DNA of 64,000 nt. Source: Siphonodentalium dalli (taxonomy: Eukaryota > Mollusca > Scaphopoda > Gadilida > Siphonodentaliidae). The stretch covers positions 227,494,578 to 227,558,577 of the forward strand of contig CP136062.1 in the NCBI GenBank assembly GCA_032622095.1. Direction: 5' to 3'. The notes beneath the pieces are model-generated. The model was not told the origin of the DNA and ran no database searches. It saw only the letters and a list, made by a program, of their open reading frames with translations. Position 1 is the first letter of the stretch; each line of letters starts with the position of its first letter. The position numbers and the translations under genes are program-made. This document shows, piece after piece, positions 11,192-23,770 of this stretch.

Positions 11192-12484
11192 ATAATCCGC
11201 CTAACGCTCCCATGTTACTATTATAATCCGCCTAACGCTCCCATGTTACTATTATAATCCGCCTAACGCTCCCATGTTACTATTATAATCCGCCTAACGC
11301 TCCCATGTTACTATTATAATCCGCCTAACGCTCCCATGTTACTATTATAATCCGCCTAACGCTCCCATGTTACTATTATAATCCGCCTAACGCTCCCATG
11401 TTACTATTATAATCCGCCTAACGCTCCCATGTTACTATTATAATCCGCCTAACGCTCCCATGTTACTATTATAATCCGCCTAACGCTCCCATGTTACTAT
11501 TATAATCCGCCTAACGCTCCCATGTTACTATTATAATCCGCCTAACGCTCCCATGTTACTATTATAATCCGCCTAACGCTCCCATGTTACTATTATAATC
11601 CGCCTAACGCTCCCATGTTACTATTATAATCCGCCTAACGCTCCCATGTTACTATTATAATCCGCCTAACGCTCCCATGTTACTATTATAATCCGCATAA
11701 CGCTCCCATGTTACTATTATAATCCGCCTAACGCTCCCATGTTACTATTATAATCCGCCTAACGCTCCCATGTTACTATTATAATCCGCCTAACGCTCCC
11801 ATGTTACTATTATAATCCGCCTAACGCTCCCATGTTACTATTATAATCCGCCTAACGCTCCCATGTTACTATTATAATCCGCCTTACGCTCCCATGTTAC
11901 TATTATAATCCGCCTAACGCTCCCATGTTACTATTATAATCCGCCTAACGCTCCCATGTTACTATTATAATCCGCCTAACGCTCCCATGTTACTATTATA
12001 ATCCGCCTAACGCTCCCATGTTACTATTATAATCCGCCTAACGCTCCCATGTTACTATTATAATCCGCCTAACGCTCCCATGTTACTATTATAATCCGCC
12101 TAACGCTCCCATGTTACTATTATAATCCGCCTAACGCTCCCATGTTACTATTATAATCCGCCTAACGCTCCCATATTACTATTATAATCCGCCTAACGCT
12201 CCCATGTTACTATTATAATCCGCCTAACGCTACCATGTTACTATTATAATCCGCCTAACGCTCCCATGTTACTATTATAATCCGCATAACGCTCCCATGT
12301 TACTATTATAATCCGCCTAACGCTCCCATGTTACTATTATAATCCGCATAACGCTCCCATATTACTATTATAATCCGCCTAACGCTCCCATATTACTATT
12401 ATAATCCGCCTAACGCTCCCATGTTACTATTATAATCCGCCTAACGCTACCATGTTACTATTATAATCCGCCTAACGCTCCCAT
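11192..12484. repeat. 31-bp tandem array, about 42 units, grown from a MITE end
   Basis: The unit starts ATAATCCGCCTAACGCTCCC and ends ATGTTACTATT. Units are nearly identical, with a few single-base variants (CCGCATAAC, CATATTAC, GCTACC). It is preceded by TTAAAGATACATAATCCG, the terminus of the AGGTACTCAATCC MITE family, and the unit is that terminus (CATAATCCG-AATTAACGCTCCCA-ATTACTATT in other copies). A full copy of the family starts 20 bp after the array. Confidence 0.95.
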
Positions 12485-12505
12485 AGTCACGCAGTGCATA
12501 CTTAA

Positions 12506-12960
12506 AGGTACTCAATCCGATTTAACACTTCTAAATTACTTTTTCTTTGGCTTCGAGGATAAAAAATATTTGAACCCACCACCAAAGATCAGAGTGATCA
12601 GATATCGATTTTTGAAATCTATTGTTTTTCACCACCGGTACTTTTGGCGGCCTGGCAAAAGTCGACGAGCCAAAGAGCCAAAAAGTCGATAAGTCGAAGA
12701 GTCCAAATTGCCGATGAAGATGGATAACTCTAAAATCAAGTGGCTTTGGGTCTTAGATATTTTGACAATCCGGCCAAATTTCGTTGAACAAAATGTTGAT
12801 AATAACAGGTTTTTGGGGCAATTTTATATTATAGTTGACTGTGGTTAGCATTATTTTTTTAGCAAGTAATCGATTCTGATAACTGAAGCGGCATTTAAAA
12901 AAAATGTTGTTGTTGTTGGAATCTGATGATATGGGGACCATCGAATCGGATTTAGTACCT
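12506..12960 (+). mobile_element. AGGTACTCAATCCGA-type MITE, full copy
   Basis: TTAA at 12502-12505 and 12961-12964; termini AGGTACTCAATCCGAT / ATCGGATTTAGTACCT. The interior is recognisable in all copies: CATCAAAGCTCAGAGTGATC, GATGAAGATGGATAACTC, AAATTTCGTTGAACAAAATG and TCTGATGATATGGGGACCAT. No ORF of note. Confidence 0.85.
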
Positions 12961-13035
12961 TTAATTTTGAGAGAAATGTTTCCCCTACCCCCACCCCAAT
13001 AAGGATTTTATCGCAAAAAAATCACTATACAGTTG

Positions 13036-13775
13036 TCGCCCGCTGTCGAGGGAGACATTGAGATTTGTCACCCGCTCGAGAACGGAATGTCTCCCGAGGA
13101 GCGCAGCTCCGAGGGAGACATTCCGTTCTCGAGCGGGTGACAAATCTCAATGTCTCCCGAGAAAAAGGGCAACAGCTGTTTTGTTATCCGATTATATACC
13201 ACAGACAAAAAATCCTTCCCATCCAAACGCACGAGTCACGAGTGCTTGCTTTCCCGATTATGTATATTTTCAGTAACTACTTATCGTCCTATAGGATTTC
13301 TGTTCCATAAACTATAGTCAAGCCGTTATGCGTTTGATAATCAGCGTTTATTTACGATCATTTTGGTGGTTAAATCGTCAAAATCGGTCCATGCAATGTA
13401 AACCAATAAGCCACATAGGTATGGTATCGCCTTCTGCAATGTGGAATATTCAATGTCGTCTTGTGCGCAGAATTTACTCGCGATGTTCATTTCATAACGG
13501 TCTTCCCCGAAAGCTATTGGGAAGTTGTCGATTTCATTAATGTACATTCATATGTGTCAGTGCTCCCAAGTAACTGGCGATCCTCACACAAAATATTTCT
13601 ATGATCACATTGCAGACATTTTAGTACGTCGTAGTGATGTGAAATAGATGAGTTACTGCAGTGTGTGTTTGGAGATATTCTTGCAATATAACATCAGGCG
13701 GGCGACAAAAACAATGTCTCCCGGCTCAGCGGGCGACAGTGTGATTTGTCGCAGTGTGATTTGTCGCCCGGCACG
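13036..13775. mobile_element. Element with GTCGCCCG ends and a strong palindrome
   Basis: Starts TGTCGCCCGCTGTCGAGGGA and ends near GATTTGTCGCCCGG. 13048-13155 is a near-perfect palindrome (GGGAGACATTGAGATTTGTC arms). The rest, 13160-13690, is unrecognised. Confidence 0.55.
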
Positions 13776-14122
13776 TGACAGGACATGGGCCAATCAGAAG
13801 GGTGGAAAATAGGGTGGAGGGTAACAAAGTAGTTTGTTGAAAATCGCTATAAAATGAAAAAGCCCCCACGCCACGCACGAGTGGCGAACAAGAAAAATGT
13901 GTGAAATACATCCGTTTATCGGAAAAAACATAGTCGGCAAATATCCGCATGGGGGTGGCCATATAGCTCGCGATCTAGAATCAGTCTATTCAACAAGAGA
14001 CATTTAGTGCGCGCAAATAAACAGACACGAGAGTCGCAAAAGCAATGACAGACGACATCTTAGATAGCAGTTTTCATTCACTTAGGATTTATATCAACTT
14101 TGAGACGAAAATCATTCATTAA

Positions 14123-14517
14123 AGGTACTCAATCCGATCAGAAGGTCCCCATATCATAAAATTTCCCAAAACTTGTTATTTATCAACAGTATGTTCAACG
14201 AAATATGGCCGTATTATCACTTGAGTATTCACGAAATTTGGCCGTATTACCACTTGTTTTTAGAGTTATCCATCTTCATCCGCAATTTTGACCGAGACCG
14301 GCCGTTTGACGTCGTGTTTCCGGGGCACAAATAATTGAACATCTCGAGAAATAACAAACTTCAAAAATCGATATCTGATCAACTCTGAGCTTTGATGGAT
14401 CGAGCCTTTGGTGAGCCTTGATGAGCTTTGATGAGCCTCGGCTCGAACCAAATTTTTTTTATCCCCGAAGCCATAGAAATAGTAATTTAGGAGCGTTTAT
14501 TCGGATAATTCATCTTT
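14123..14517 (-). mobile_element. AGGTACTCAATCC-type MITE, reverse orientation
   Basis: TTAA at 14119-14122. The order of landmarks is inverted relative to 12506-12960: GGTCCCCATATCAT first, GGGAGCGTT/TTCGGATAAT-like end last. Confidence 0.75.
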
Positions 14518-14949
14518 ATTTCTAAAACTATATGTATCTTTTCCTCACGCAGTTTCATTCGAACTGTATATAATAGTGTCTGCGTCGATAGCGTTACATG
14601 GGCACCTGACTCGATATTTTTCTTAAAGTGATACCGATTATATGATTTTTTATTTATTTTGAAGATATATCTGAAAAACTACAGTATATTTGTGAACTTA
14701 CGCACACATAACGTAATTAAACTATGCACAATACCGATGTCTCCATGACTTTCGACGAGAACATAGGCCAATGCAGCTTTCTATAACATTCCCCACGTTC
14801 GCATGGATGTATATAGGGTGTCAATGTTCACGTGTTTCGATGCCATTGAATCCAGGATGGCCGCCAAAATTGAATATCTGACCTTAGTCGGATTCCTTAT
14901 GTCGAAAAAAATGGTCGCGCGTTTTCGGAATTTTAAAAGCGATGTGAGA

Positions 14950-15640
14950 ACGGTTTCTATACCACCAGTGTGTCTATTTTCAGAATCTACCTGTTTCCAG
15001 CTTGATATTTTAGTGGAAACAGGCTTTTGTGAGACTTTTGTTTGTGTACCCCTCTATTTTTCCCCGTCCACCTGGTAATAATAAACATGCTATTACGCAT
15101 AGCAAGTTCGGTAAGTGGCTTTCTTTGTTTATGGAAATCGCAAAACATTGAGAGATCTTGCCACAAATTACTTAATTACATATCTTAATGTGAAATTATA
15201 TCATGAAATCATCAGATGAATTGTATTTATGACTGCATTTTCAATTTTCTTTCCCAAATATTAAGGTATTGTATATTCTTAAAATCAGCTACATCAAATA
15301 TAGACGAACAATCTACAAGGATATCTTGATCATATGCCACAAACAAAACTTCGATAAAACGACATGCGAACGGGTTATTTTTCATTATCATGTCTACTTT
15401 CAGAGTTTACCTGTGTCCAGTTGAAATTTTATTGCAAAAAAAAGGGGTTTTTGGACAGTTTTAAGAATTTAAAGAGCGTTTACTTATTATACACATATTA
15501 ATCCTCATAACTAACCTTCTGGTGGACTGTGCGAGTTGAAATTAACAAAAGTATAAAATATGGCGGTCTACTTTCAGAGTCTATTTGTTTCCAATATGAC
15601 ATTTTAATAGAAACAAATTGTTTGGACGTGTTTAAAAATT
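14950..15640. repeat. Three diverged copies of a TTTCAGARTCTACCTGTTTC unit
   Basis: Near 14979, 15401 and 15575 a block TTTCAGAGTCTACCTGTTTC is followed by a TGATATTTTA segment. Later TTAAAGAGCGTTT blocks also recur at 15471 and 15640. Spacing is irregular; no coding conservation recognised. Confidence 0.5.
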
Positions 15641-16086
15641 TAAAGAGCGTTTCCTGATTATACAGGCATTAACTAACACGATTAGCCTCTTCACGAATTA
15701 TGCGAGTTGAAATTATGCACATATGTCAAGTATGACTCTGACATATATTTTTTAGAATGGTGTCGTCAGATAAGTCTCCGCGGGTACAGTACTACAGTTG
15801 CGAACAAAACTAATGTTGGACCCTAAAGAGAGTTTGACAATTTACTCAAATGTTCACAGTGGTGGAACTTAATGGCTATCATATATGCATGGCTCTTACA
15901 TGTAATCTATCGTAACTACATGTGATTTTACCAAATTATGTTTATCAAGACTAAAGTTTTAGGATGTCGTTGTTTTTTCATCAATTGACAAAATTAATGT
16001 TTATTGCCAGGACGAAGTACCGCATAATACGGACTTGTGTGCTAACAATTATGCGAGTCAAATTTATATAAGTGTCAGTCAAAACT

Positions 16087-17050
16087 TTTAGGACATGGGA
16101 ATATATTTTTTATTTCGTACCCACGAAATACTAATTCGTGGCCACGAAATAACTAATTCGTGGCCACGAAATAACTAATTCGTGGCCACGAAATAACTAA
16201 TTGAGATATACGATCGTCAGTCCCATTATTGTAATGGAAGCGGATAGAGATGATCTGATTGTAGTTGTCCACCATCTTGGCATGAGCCACTGCGATGTGA
16301 GATAAATGGTGTTGTAGGGTGGCCCGTAAAACGAATTAAGTAATCACCCCTTTCACCAACACGATCCAAAGATGCAGCCGTCCTGGGGTGGGTCACACAG
16401 GGCACCACGACATTTAGTATATCTTGGGGTCACCCAACAGCGCCAATTATACCACACCAAACGGTTAAGGGGGGAGAAATTGTATAGGTGCCATATTTGA
16501 ACCCATCTGGGGCGGCCATTTTGGATCGGGGATGGTGAAAGCGGGTGAATATTTAGTTTGTCTCAGTGGTCACCCTACAACACACTGTGTTCGACCTAAA
16601 ATGGGGGTGGGGCAATTGCACGGTACCATATATGGACCCCTCTGATCACTCATTTTCTGTTCCCCCGTTCTCTCTGGGCTATAGTTTATATCGGACGTTC
16701 ATGTCCCCATAGAGCCCGGGTCCCACACCATAAGGGGTTTATAGTAGCTTCTCTGCGATCGTACGCATTGTTTCTAAAACATCAAGTGTAACCATACCGT
16801 AAAGGTATCTGGATATATACAAAGGTCAATCAGTTATTTCGTGGCCACGAATTAGTATTTCGTGAACACGAATTAGTTATTTCTTGGCAAGAATTAGTAT
16901 TTCGTGGCCACCAACTTAGTTATTTCGTGGCCACGAATTAGTGTTTCGTTGCCTCGAATTAGTATTTCGTTGCCACGAATTAGTAATTTCGTGGCCACGA
17001 ATTAGTATTTCGTGGCCACGAAATAAATAAACAATTTCCCATGTCCTAAA
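16087..17050. mobile_element. Element with TTTAGGACATGGGAA ends and CGTGGCCACGAAAT subterminal repeats
   Basis: Inverted ends TTTAGGACATGGGAA. Next to each are four to eight copies of a 20-22 bp unit with the palindrome TTCGTGGCCACGAA. The core 16205-16830 is unrecognised and has no convincing ORF. Confidence 0.7.
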
Positions 17051-17550
17051 CCAGCCACCGTAGATTATGGATCATTCTGTTTTAGTATTAAATTTGGAGA
17101 AACCCGACCAGCATCAATGTAACAACTATAACAACTCATCTATGCCAATACTATTTTAGCCATACATGTGGATAGGGTGGTATTGTTTAAAAATGTTAAA
17201 CAATGTTATCATGTCCATGTGTATTGCTAAATATTACTGGGCATATATATATGGTTGTTCTATAATTCCCGGTCGTGTTTATCAAAATTTGGAGTTTAAA
17301 TTATGTCCATATGACGATAAAGAAAACATTTTCTCCGTCCACTCGATACACCCCCGGGATACGTGCTTCACATACTAAATTAACATCTTAGTCAACATAA
17401 CAAATCACTCCCTCAAATCCTTTGCCACAAGAAAAAAATAAATTGTCACTATAAATAGGCAAGACATCTATGAACACTTTCTAAGAGATAATTTATTTAT
17501 AAGAAGATATATATGTGCATTATGTGCATGCTTGGTCTTATATATAGTAC

Positions 17551-18153
17551 TAGAAGGTGACCCGACTTCGTCCGGGCTTTGACCTTGAATTGTCCATTTT
17601 GAAGAACAAGGTCAAGTGGGGTCACGATTTGACCAGTCCAAAAACACTGCCCGGACAAAAGTACCCGACAAACGTGCCCGTCGACATCCATCCGGTTTTA
17701 CCCGATTTGACCTTGAATTGATCATTTTGAAGGTCAAGGTCTGGTCGGGGTCACGATTGGACCCGTCCAAAACAATCGGTGAACAAAAGTAACCCCACAT
17801 ATCAAATTTCGTCGAAATCCCATCAAAATTGGCGATTTGACCTTGAAGTTACCCGATTTCAAGGTCAAGGTCACGTCGCACGGGCAAATGAATATGCTTA
17901 TGAGACTCGCCATAAGAAAGTACCCCCACATACCAAGTTTCATCGAAATCCCGTGATATTCGGGCGTTTGACCTTGAAATGACCCGATTTCAAGGTCAAG
18001 GTGACGTCGCACGGACAAATTAATATGCCTATGTTCGTCCCCGGCCGAAAATATCCCCACATACCAAGTTTCATCGAAATCGGCTGGGCCATTTTCGAGT
18101 CCATCGATTACAGACACACACAGACACACACAGATCTTCCAAAATATATAATA
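17551..18153 (+). mobile_element. Dispersed repeat with GGTGACCCGACTTCGTCCGG end
   Basis: Starts CTAGAAGGTGACCCGACTTC, contains repeated TTGACCTTGAA/AAGGTCAAGGTCACG blocks and CCCACATACCAAGTTTCATC, and ends with CAGACACACACAGA and TTCCAAAATATATAATAG. An inverted, rearranged copy is at 23980-24650. Spurious ORFs of up to 166 codons cover it. Confidence 0.65.
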
Positions 18154-20183
18154 GACAACACAGTAAGATGCAAGTGACACAGTACGGGGACAATACTGTG
18201 TCGAAGAACATAGTTGAGGGGACCCTTCCATCATCCTTCATAATGCATCATGATTCCATCTGTTGTGAAAAAACCATCGACTTAGGCTTAATGGATCGTT
18301 CTCCCCCAATAATATACTTGGCTTTGAACCAATCAACACTCTGGGCCGTGGTATTTCCCCGTAAATTAGATAGTGTCTATAGTTGGATGGTATTGGTTCT
18401 GTTCAGATGGTGACACAGATATGAAACTGTAGGCTACATGTTTGTGCCCCATGGGCCATTGATCATTATAAGATTGAGAACCTTGGTCTAGGAAATTACC
18501 GGGAATTCACTGGAAATTGCAATTGTAGCTGATATAGGGTCAACGTTTGCGTTTCCGATGCAGTTAATACCCAAATGTGAAATTTGAAATATACATGGCT
18601 GTCAAAGTGAACCAGATGTCTTATTTAAGGTTAGCAACGGTTGCTAACCAAATGCCACAATGGTGTACTAATCATTCATTGGTATTGCCTTAAGTAGGTC
18701 AGTGTCTAATTACATGGTGCTGGTTTTGTTCAAAGTTGGGCACATGTATGTCTAAACATATGCAGCCATGTTCTGCATAGGCCACTGATCATTATACGAT
18801 CAGGAGACTTGCCACCGGTCCCGATAGCTCCTTAGTAACAGTTACTAAGCACATATTCGGAATTTGCAGGAAAATGCAACTATGGTTGATATCTATTTTA
18901 CTCATTAAGCTCTACTTTAGTGGAAATTCGAATTTGCTTGATTTTCACAGCTATACACGAAGCGTGGAGATTAACTGCGGTCAGAATATTGATGGTGAAT
19001 ATTGGGTTTCAGTCGCTGTACTGAAGTTGGCCAATGTAACTGGCATGGGAAGTGTGAAATCAAAGCCTATACGTTATATTAAAGATCTCAGCTGCACCGA
19101 AATGTCCATTTATCAGTAGCACAAATCATGCGAAAACACATATTCTCTCAGTGCATGTGGGGTAGACTCCGATGACAACGATTGAGTTAATAACAACGAA
19201 CAACTACCATATATACCTATGTATTTGTGACACTACATCCCGTTATGACCAACGATGTGGTTTTAAAAACTAGTCAGTGGACATCAAGACAGACAAGTAT
19301 CAAATAAAACACTAATATAATATGTAATCACATCGTGAACAGTCTTGTTGTGACTATATTCGTTTGAGTCAACATGCTGTATATTATCGATATTACAAAA
19401 CCATTCGACACTTACTTTTGCCAATTACTGTATCTTGAGGCATAACTATATCATATATTGCTTCTATTAACTCACGGATAGTTACAGTGGGTCAAACACG
19501 AGTGTTAGTCTACATATATAGTTGCGCACGGTTGCCAATAAGTGATATTACAATCAACGTTTGAGCATAACACGAAATTCTCCATAGGGTTAAGTGTTAA
19601 ATTGTTATCGCAACTGTAGCCAGCAAGAATCATCTGATCACATCCATTCTGTTTAAAACTACGTCTGTGTTTCACACTTAGTATTTTTTAGGAATATCAG
19701 TACGCGTATATCGTCATACGCAAAATGGCCCCATTTAAAAAATCCAAACTACTATAATCTCCATAGGGCTCAGTGTTAAATTTTGATCACAACTGTAGCC
19801 AACAAGAATTAACCGATCACATCAAAATTTTCAACAATACATGTAACTGTGATATCTAGTAGTTTGGAGAAGTTTCAAATCGCACCGATCACCATACGCA
19901 CGATCGCACCATTTATCGTGTTCTGTAAATACGAAACGCTCTCTAAATTATGTTGACCCAGATTTAGGACGACCCGCCAAAATTCAAGAATGGAAACAAG
20001 TCAATCCTGAAAACACACCTACTGGGCATACATAATCCGTTTTCAGATCGCTTTTAACAAACCAAAAATGCAAAATGACATAAGGAATCCGACTACCTGG
20101 TAAATTTTAATTCGCAATCACTCCAGGAGATTGTGAGGTATTAAGTCGTGCGATGTGTCATTTTATCGATAATTGAGTACTCC
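18154..20183. other. Unassigned stretch with diverged local duplications
   Basis: 18400-18560 and 18710-18900 resemble each other (GGCCATTGATCATTATA / GGCCACTGATCATTATA), as do 19575-19660 and 19755-19830 (CTCCATAGGG, AACTGTAGCCA). One signal-peptide-like ORF is listed separately. Confidence 0.4.
18874..19119 (+). CDS. Short ORF with signal-peptide-like N-terminus, unrecognised
   Basis: 81 codons starting MQLWLISILLIKLYFSG, a plausible signal peptide, followed by VEINCGQNIDGEYWVSVAVL and an N-glycosylation-like NVT. No recognised family and no clear downstream exon. It lies in a stretch with diverged duplications of the preceding 300 bp, so it may be chance. Reported because it is the only sizeable coding-like segment in 18.2-20.2 kb. 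Confidence 0.2.
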   Translation: MQLWLISILLIKLYFSGNSNLLDFHSYTRSVEINCGQNIDGEYWVSVAVLKLANVTGMGSVKSKPIRYIKDLSCTEMSIYQ

Positions 20184-20611
20184 TTATTTATGCTGAATTG
20201 GTTTCGAGCAAAAAGACACCCAGAATGTCCCAAACGTCCAAAAAGACACCCAGGATCTCAAAGTCCCACCAAACCAACGGGAATTTAGATTAGTCGTCTG
20301 CTATATATTTATTAATATTGTTATAATAATTACTTGTTTTTTTATTTGTTTTTAAATCGGAGTGAAATATTAACCGAATTTAAATGGGCTTATATATACC
20401 GTCCGCTTTGAGTCCCATTGGCAGCGCAGTTCCGTATTAATAAATAGCAGACGACTCTTGTAAATTCCAGTAAACAAGTTTGTCAGACTTTGAGATCCTG
20501 GGTGTCTTTTTGCACGTTTGGGACACCCTGTGTATCTTTTTGAACTTATGAGAGATAATGGGTGTCTTTTTGATCGAAGCATGTGACAATGACCAATTCA
20601 GCCTTATTTAT
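20184..20611. mobile_element. Inverted-repeat element with AAAAAGACACCCAG subterminal units
   Basis: Outer ends TATTTATGCTGAATTGGT and inverse; inner AAAAAGACACCC units repeated on both sides; further inverse pair TAGTCGTCTGCTAT / AATAGCAGACGACT. No ORF of interest. Confidence 0.7.
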
Positions 20612-20991
20612 AGGTATGTCTAAATTTCACATATTCAAAATGGCCGCCAAAATGGCCGCCGGAAGTTGAAAATGTGACGCTTTTTTTTTACTAATATCTT
20701 CTAGATCAGTTTCTGTTGTTTTGAACTGCTTGAGGACTGTGACCTTATTTATTGTTTTTATATATTAACTGATCATTGTGGTAATAAAAAAAAGCAATTC
20801 TTGGGGTCCTAGCCCCTTCAGATCCCTCAAAATTTAGATTGTACTGAACGCGGTGTAAAATTTCACAAACTTTTCACAATTGGGTTTCTAGTCATATTTC
20901 AACAAGGAATGAGCAGAACTGTCGACTATAAATGAGGCATACCCACATTCAAAAACGCTCATCGTGTTGCCAACCGCGCTTCTACGACGAT

Positions 20992-21226
20992 CCAATCGCA
21001 CAACTCCTAGTTACGTGCGCTCGCGCAACAGTATGGCGATCAGTCAGATTCGTAGGTACGTACGTTGGTGTCACCCTACCGATTTCACTCCATGACGTCA
21101 CCCTTACGCAGTACATGACGGCGACGTTACGGAGTAGATTATAGAGTTGACTTCCGTTACTAGCTCGTTGCTATATAAACAAACCAGCGATGTGGCTTTT
21201 GTCGAAAATTGACAGTCAGTTCATTC
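20992..21226 (+). promoter_or_regulatory. Promoter-like motif cluster in duplication unit 1
   Basis: CCAAT at 20992-20996, a full cAMP-response element TGACGTCA at 21093-21100, TATATAAA at 21172-21179 and overlapping initiator-like TCAGTT/TCATTC at 21216-21226. The TATA-to-initiator distance (about 45 bp) is longer than the usual 25-31. Transcription from here would cross the long palindrome and reach AATAAA at 21735-21740. Confidence 0.4.
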
Positions 21227-21564
21227 GCCCTGTATACATGTACTTTCAGAAAATACAAAACACTACAACGTTATTCCCCAGTAACCCCACCAATGTCAGT
21301 GTCTCCGCGACAGACACGGCGTGAAATACATCGCATTGAGTAAACAATTTCCCATTGTTTCAATTCAACTTCAAGATCGCGGTAAAATCAAAACCGTTTA
21401 AGTATTTTTAACGATAAGAGCGATGGTAATTGGGGGACTAGCATTAAATTTAAAATAAAAAGTCGTGAATTGGCTGAGTGTTTTCCATGGCCGCACATTT
21501 CGTTGATAATTACGAGCCATTTGTTTGTCTAAATAACATTTTTAAGTTCGAAGAGCATTAGAAT

Positions 21565-21732
21565 GGGGATAACAGTTTGGTGTTTTGTGATTTCGGAAAG
21601 GTACATGGCGAATATACTGTGGCAAATACCCGTTAATGGGCTCCGGCTCCGCCATCGCCCATTAACTAAATTTGCCAGAGTATATTCGCCATGTACCTTT
21701 CCGAAATCACAAAACACCACACTGTTATCCCC
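21565..21732. repeat. Long palindrome in duplication unit 1 (copy at 22613-22780)
   Basis: Arms of about 75 bp start GGGGATAACAGTTTGGTG and end CACTGTTATCCCC, around a GGGCTCCGGCTCC loop. It would form a strong hairpin in RNA. Spurious minus-strand ORFs arise from it. Confidence 0.88.
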
Positions 21733-22039
21733 TAAATAAAATTATTGAAGATTGTAATTGTCTTTTTTTGCTAACATTAAATTAAATTAAATTAAATAAA
21801 TCAAGTAAAATACAGTGAAATCATTGTGGTAATAAAAAAAAGCAATTCTTGGGGTCCTAGCCCCTTCAGATCCCTCAAAATTTAGATTGTACTGAACGCG
21901 GTGTAAAATTTCACAAACTTTTCACAATTGGGTTTCTAGTCATATTTCAACAAGGAATGAGCAGAACTGTCGACTATAAATGAGGCATACCCACATTCAA
22001 AAACGCTCATCGTGTTGCCAACCGCGCTTCTACGACGAT

Positions 22040-22274
22040 CCAATCGCACAACTCCTAGTTACGTGCGCTCGCGCAACAGTATGGCGATCAGTCAGATTCG
22101 TAGGTACGTACGTTGGTGTCACCCTACCGATTTCACTCCATGACGTCACCCTTACGCAGTACATGACGGCGACGTTACGGAGTAGATTATAGAGTTGACT
22201 TCCGTTACTAGCTCGTTGCTATATAAACAAACCAGCGATGTGGCTTTTGTCGAAAATTGACAGTCAGTTCATTC
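22040..22274 (+). promoter_or_regulatory. Promoter-like motif cluster in duplication unit 2
   Basis: Identical copy, offset by 1,048: CCAAT at 22040, TGACGTCA at 22141, TATATAAA at 22220, AATAAA at 22783. Confidence 0.4.
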
Positions 22275-23449
22275 GCCCTGTATACATGTACTTTCAGAAA
22301 ATACAAAACACTACAACGTTATTCCCCAGTAACCCCACCAATGTCAGTGTCTCCGCGACAGACACGGCGTGAAATACATCGCATTGAGTAAACAATTTCC
22401 CATTGTTTCAATTCAACTTCAAGATCGCGGTAAAATCAAAACCGTTTAAGTATTTTTAACGATAAGAGCGATGGTAATTGGGGGACTAGCATTAAATTTA
22501 AAATAAAAAGTCGTGAATTGGCTGAGTGTTTTCCATGGCCGCACATTTCGTTGATAATTACGAGCCATTTGTTTGTCTAAATAACATTTTTAAGTTCGAA
22601 GAGCATTAGAATGGGGATAACAGTTTGGTGTTTTGTGATTTCGGAAAGGTACATGGCGAATATACTGTGGCAAATACCCGTTAATGGGCTCCGGCTCCGC
22701 CATCGCCCATTAACTAAATTTGCCAGAGTATATTCGCCATGTACCTTTCCGAAATCACAAAACACCACACTGTTATCCCCTAAATAAAATTATTGAAGAT
22801 TGTAATTGTCTTTTTTTGCTAACATTAAATTAAATTAAATTAAATAAATCAAGTAAAATACAGTGAAATTATTTTTTTAATTATTTTTTATTACATTTTT
22901 GCGCACGTTGGCATACGGTTGGTACATTAGTAGTTACGCGAGTGAGCGACTATATTCGTTTCCGGAACGAGATATACTCAAATCCGTCTCGTGCTGAAAG
23001 ACACATTCGACAAACCATATTATTCAAATCAGTTGATATACGAGTCCCATATGTTCTTGAATTTTGAAGCATGATATACTTGACAAGGAGCTGATTGTCC
23101 TGCATCGACGGGGTCGCATCCATGGTTGTAGAAACATATTTTCTCAGTCAAATTTATTTGCTTGAACGAATAACCCATATAATATTATGTCATGTGCACT
23201 GTTACAGTTTGGCTAGTAATTTTGTATTGCTGTTATTTGTGATCGATTTGCCTATGATTTAGGTTACATTATGACCTGCTTCCTGATATGTGTAGCAACT
23301 CTCAGTACATTGGGGTTGCCTCTTTTGACTGGGGCTAATCACCTTAGACTCCTGTAATATGGGTTTCACCGCATATTGTCATAGCCACAATTATTGTAAA
23401 TAATATATATATATATTGTATATTTTTTCTCCATACCTGTATGCATTAG

Positions 23450-23770
23450 GTGATGGGAATAAAGAATTAAAGGGACCGTGTCTCGACACAGTGAATAGTT
23501 GGGTATTACCAGCCAGTCTGGTGCTATATGAGGTCATTCGCATTGAATTGTTCATCAATTCCAAAATCGACTCAGCTTATATATATTATGGAAATTGGCG
23601 AAATGGTGAATATTCATTTCAACGCACGGTGATTGCTGCAGGAAGACTTAATTTAATTAAATTTAATTTGACGGAAGATTTGACTACAGGAATCCGAAAA
23701 AAATCGACGAGGAAATACTCAATCGTGTTGCTAAATTCCGATACATTTGTGAACAAAATCTGTTTCAAAG
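23450..23770 (+). CDS. Orphan exon-like ORF, phase 1-1, unrecognised
   Basis: An open frame of 107 codons bounded by an acceptor (CTGTATGCATTAG) and a donor (CAAAG|GTAGGA), with the frame split after base 1 at both ends. Such symmetric 1-1 exons are typical of extracellular modules. A cysteine lies near each end (GPCLDTV and NKICFKG), and the middle alternates hydrophobic residues (IELFINSK, SAYIYYGNWRNGEYSF), suggesting a beta-rich fold. No partner exons were found and I do not recognise the domain. It could be a decayed or captured exon. Confidence 0.35.

Larger units (their letters stand above)
20772..22869. repeat. Perfect tandem duplication of 1,048 bp
   Basis: Unit 1 is 20772-21819, unit 2 is 21820-22867. 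I saw no difference between the copies over their full length. The unit carries promoter-like motifs, a 168-bp palindrome and AATAAA. The outer junctions share two bases (AT). Either a very recent duplication or an assembly duplication. Confidence 0.95.

Noticed and set aside
11192-12484. CRISPR-like appearance of a regular array
   Set aside because: Units are contiguous with no unique spacers, in a eukaryotic sequence.
17734-18234. 166-codon minus-strand ORF with repeated RRNLICG/MKLGMWGY
   Set aside because: Lies wholly in a dispersed repeat with internal duplications; no protein family recognised.
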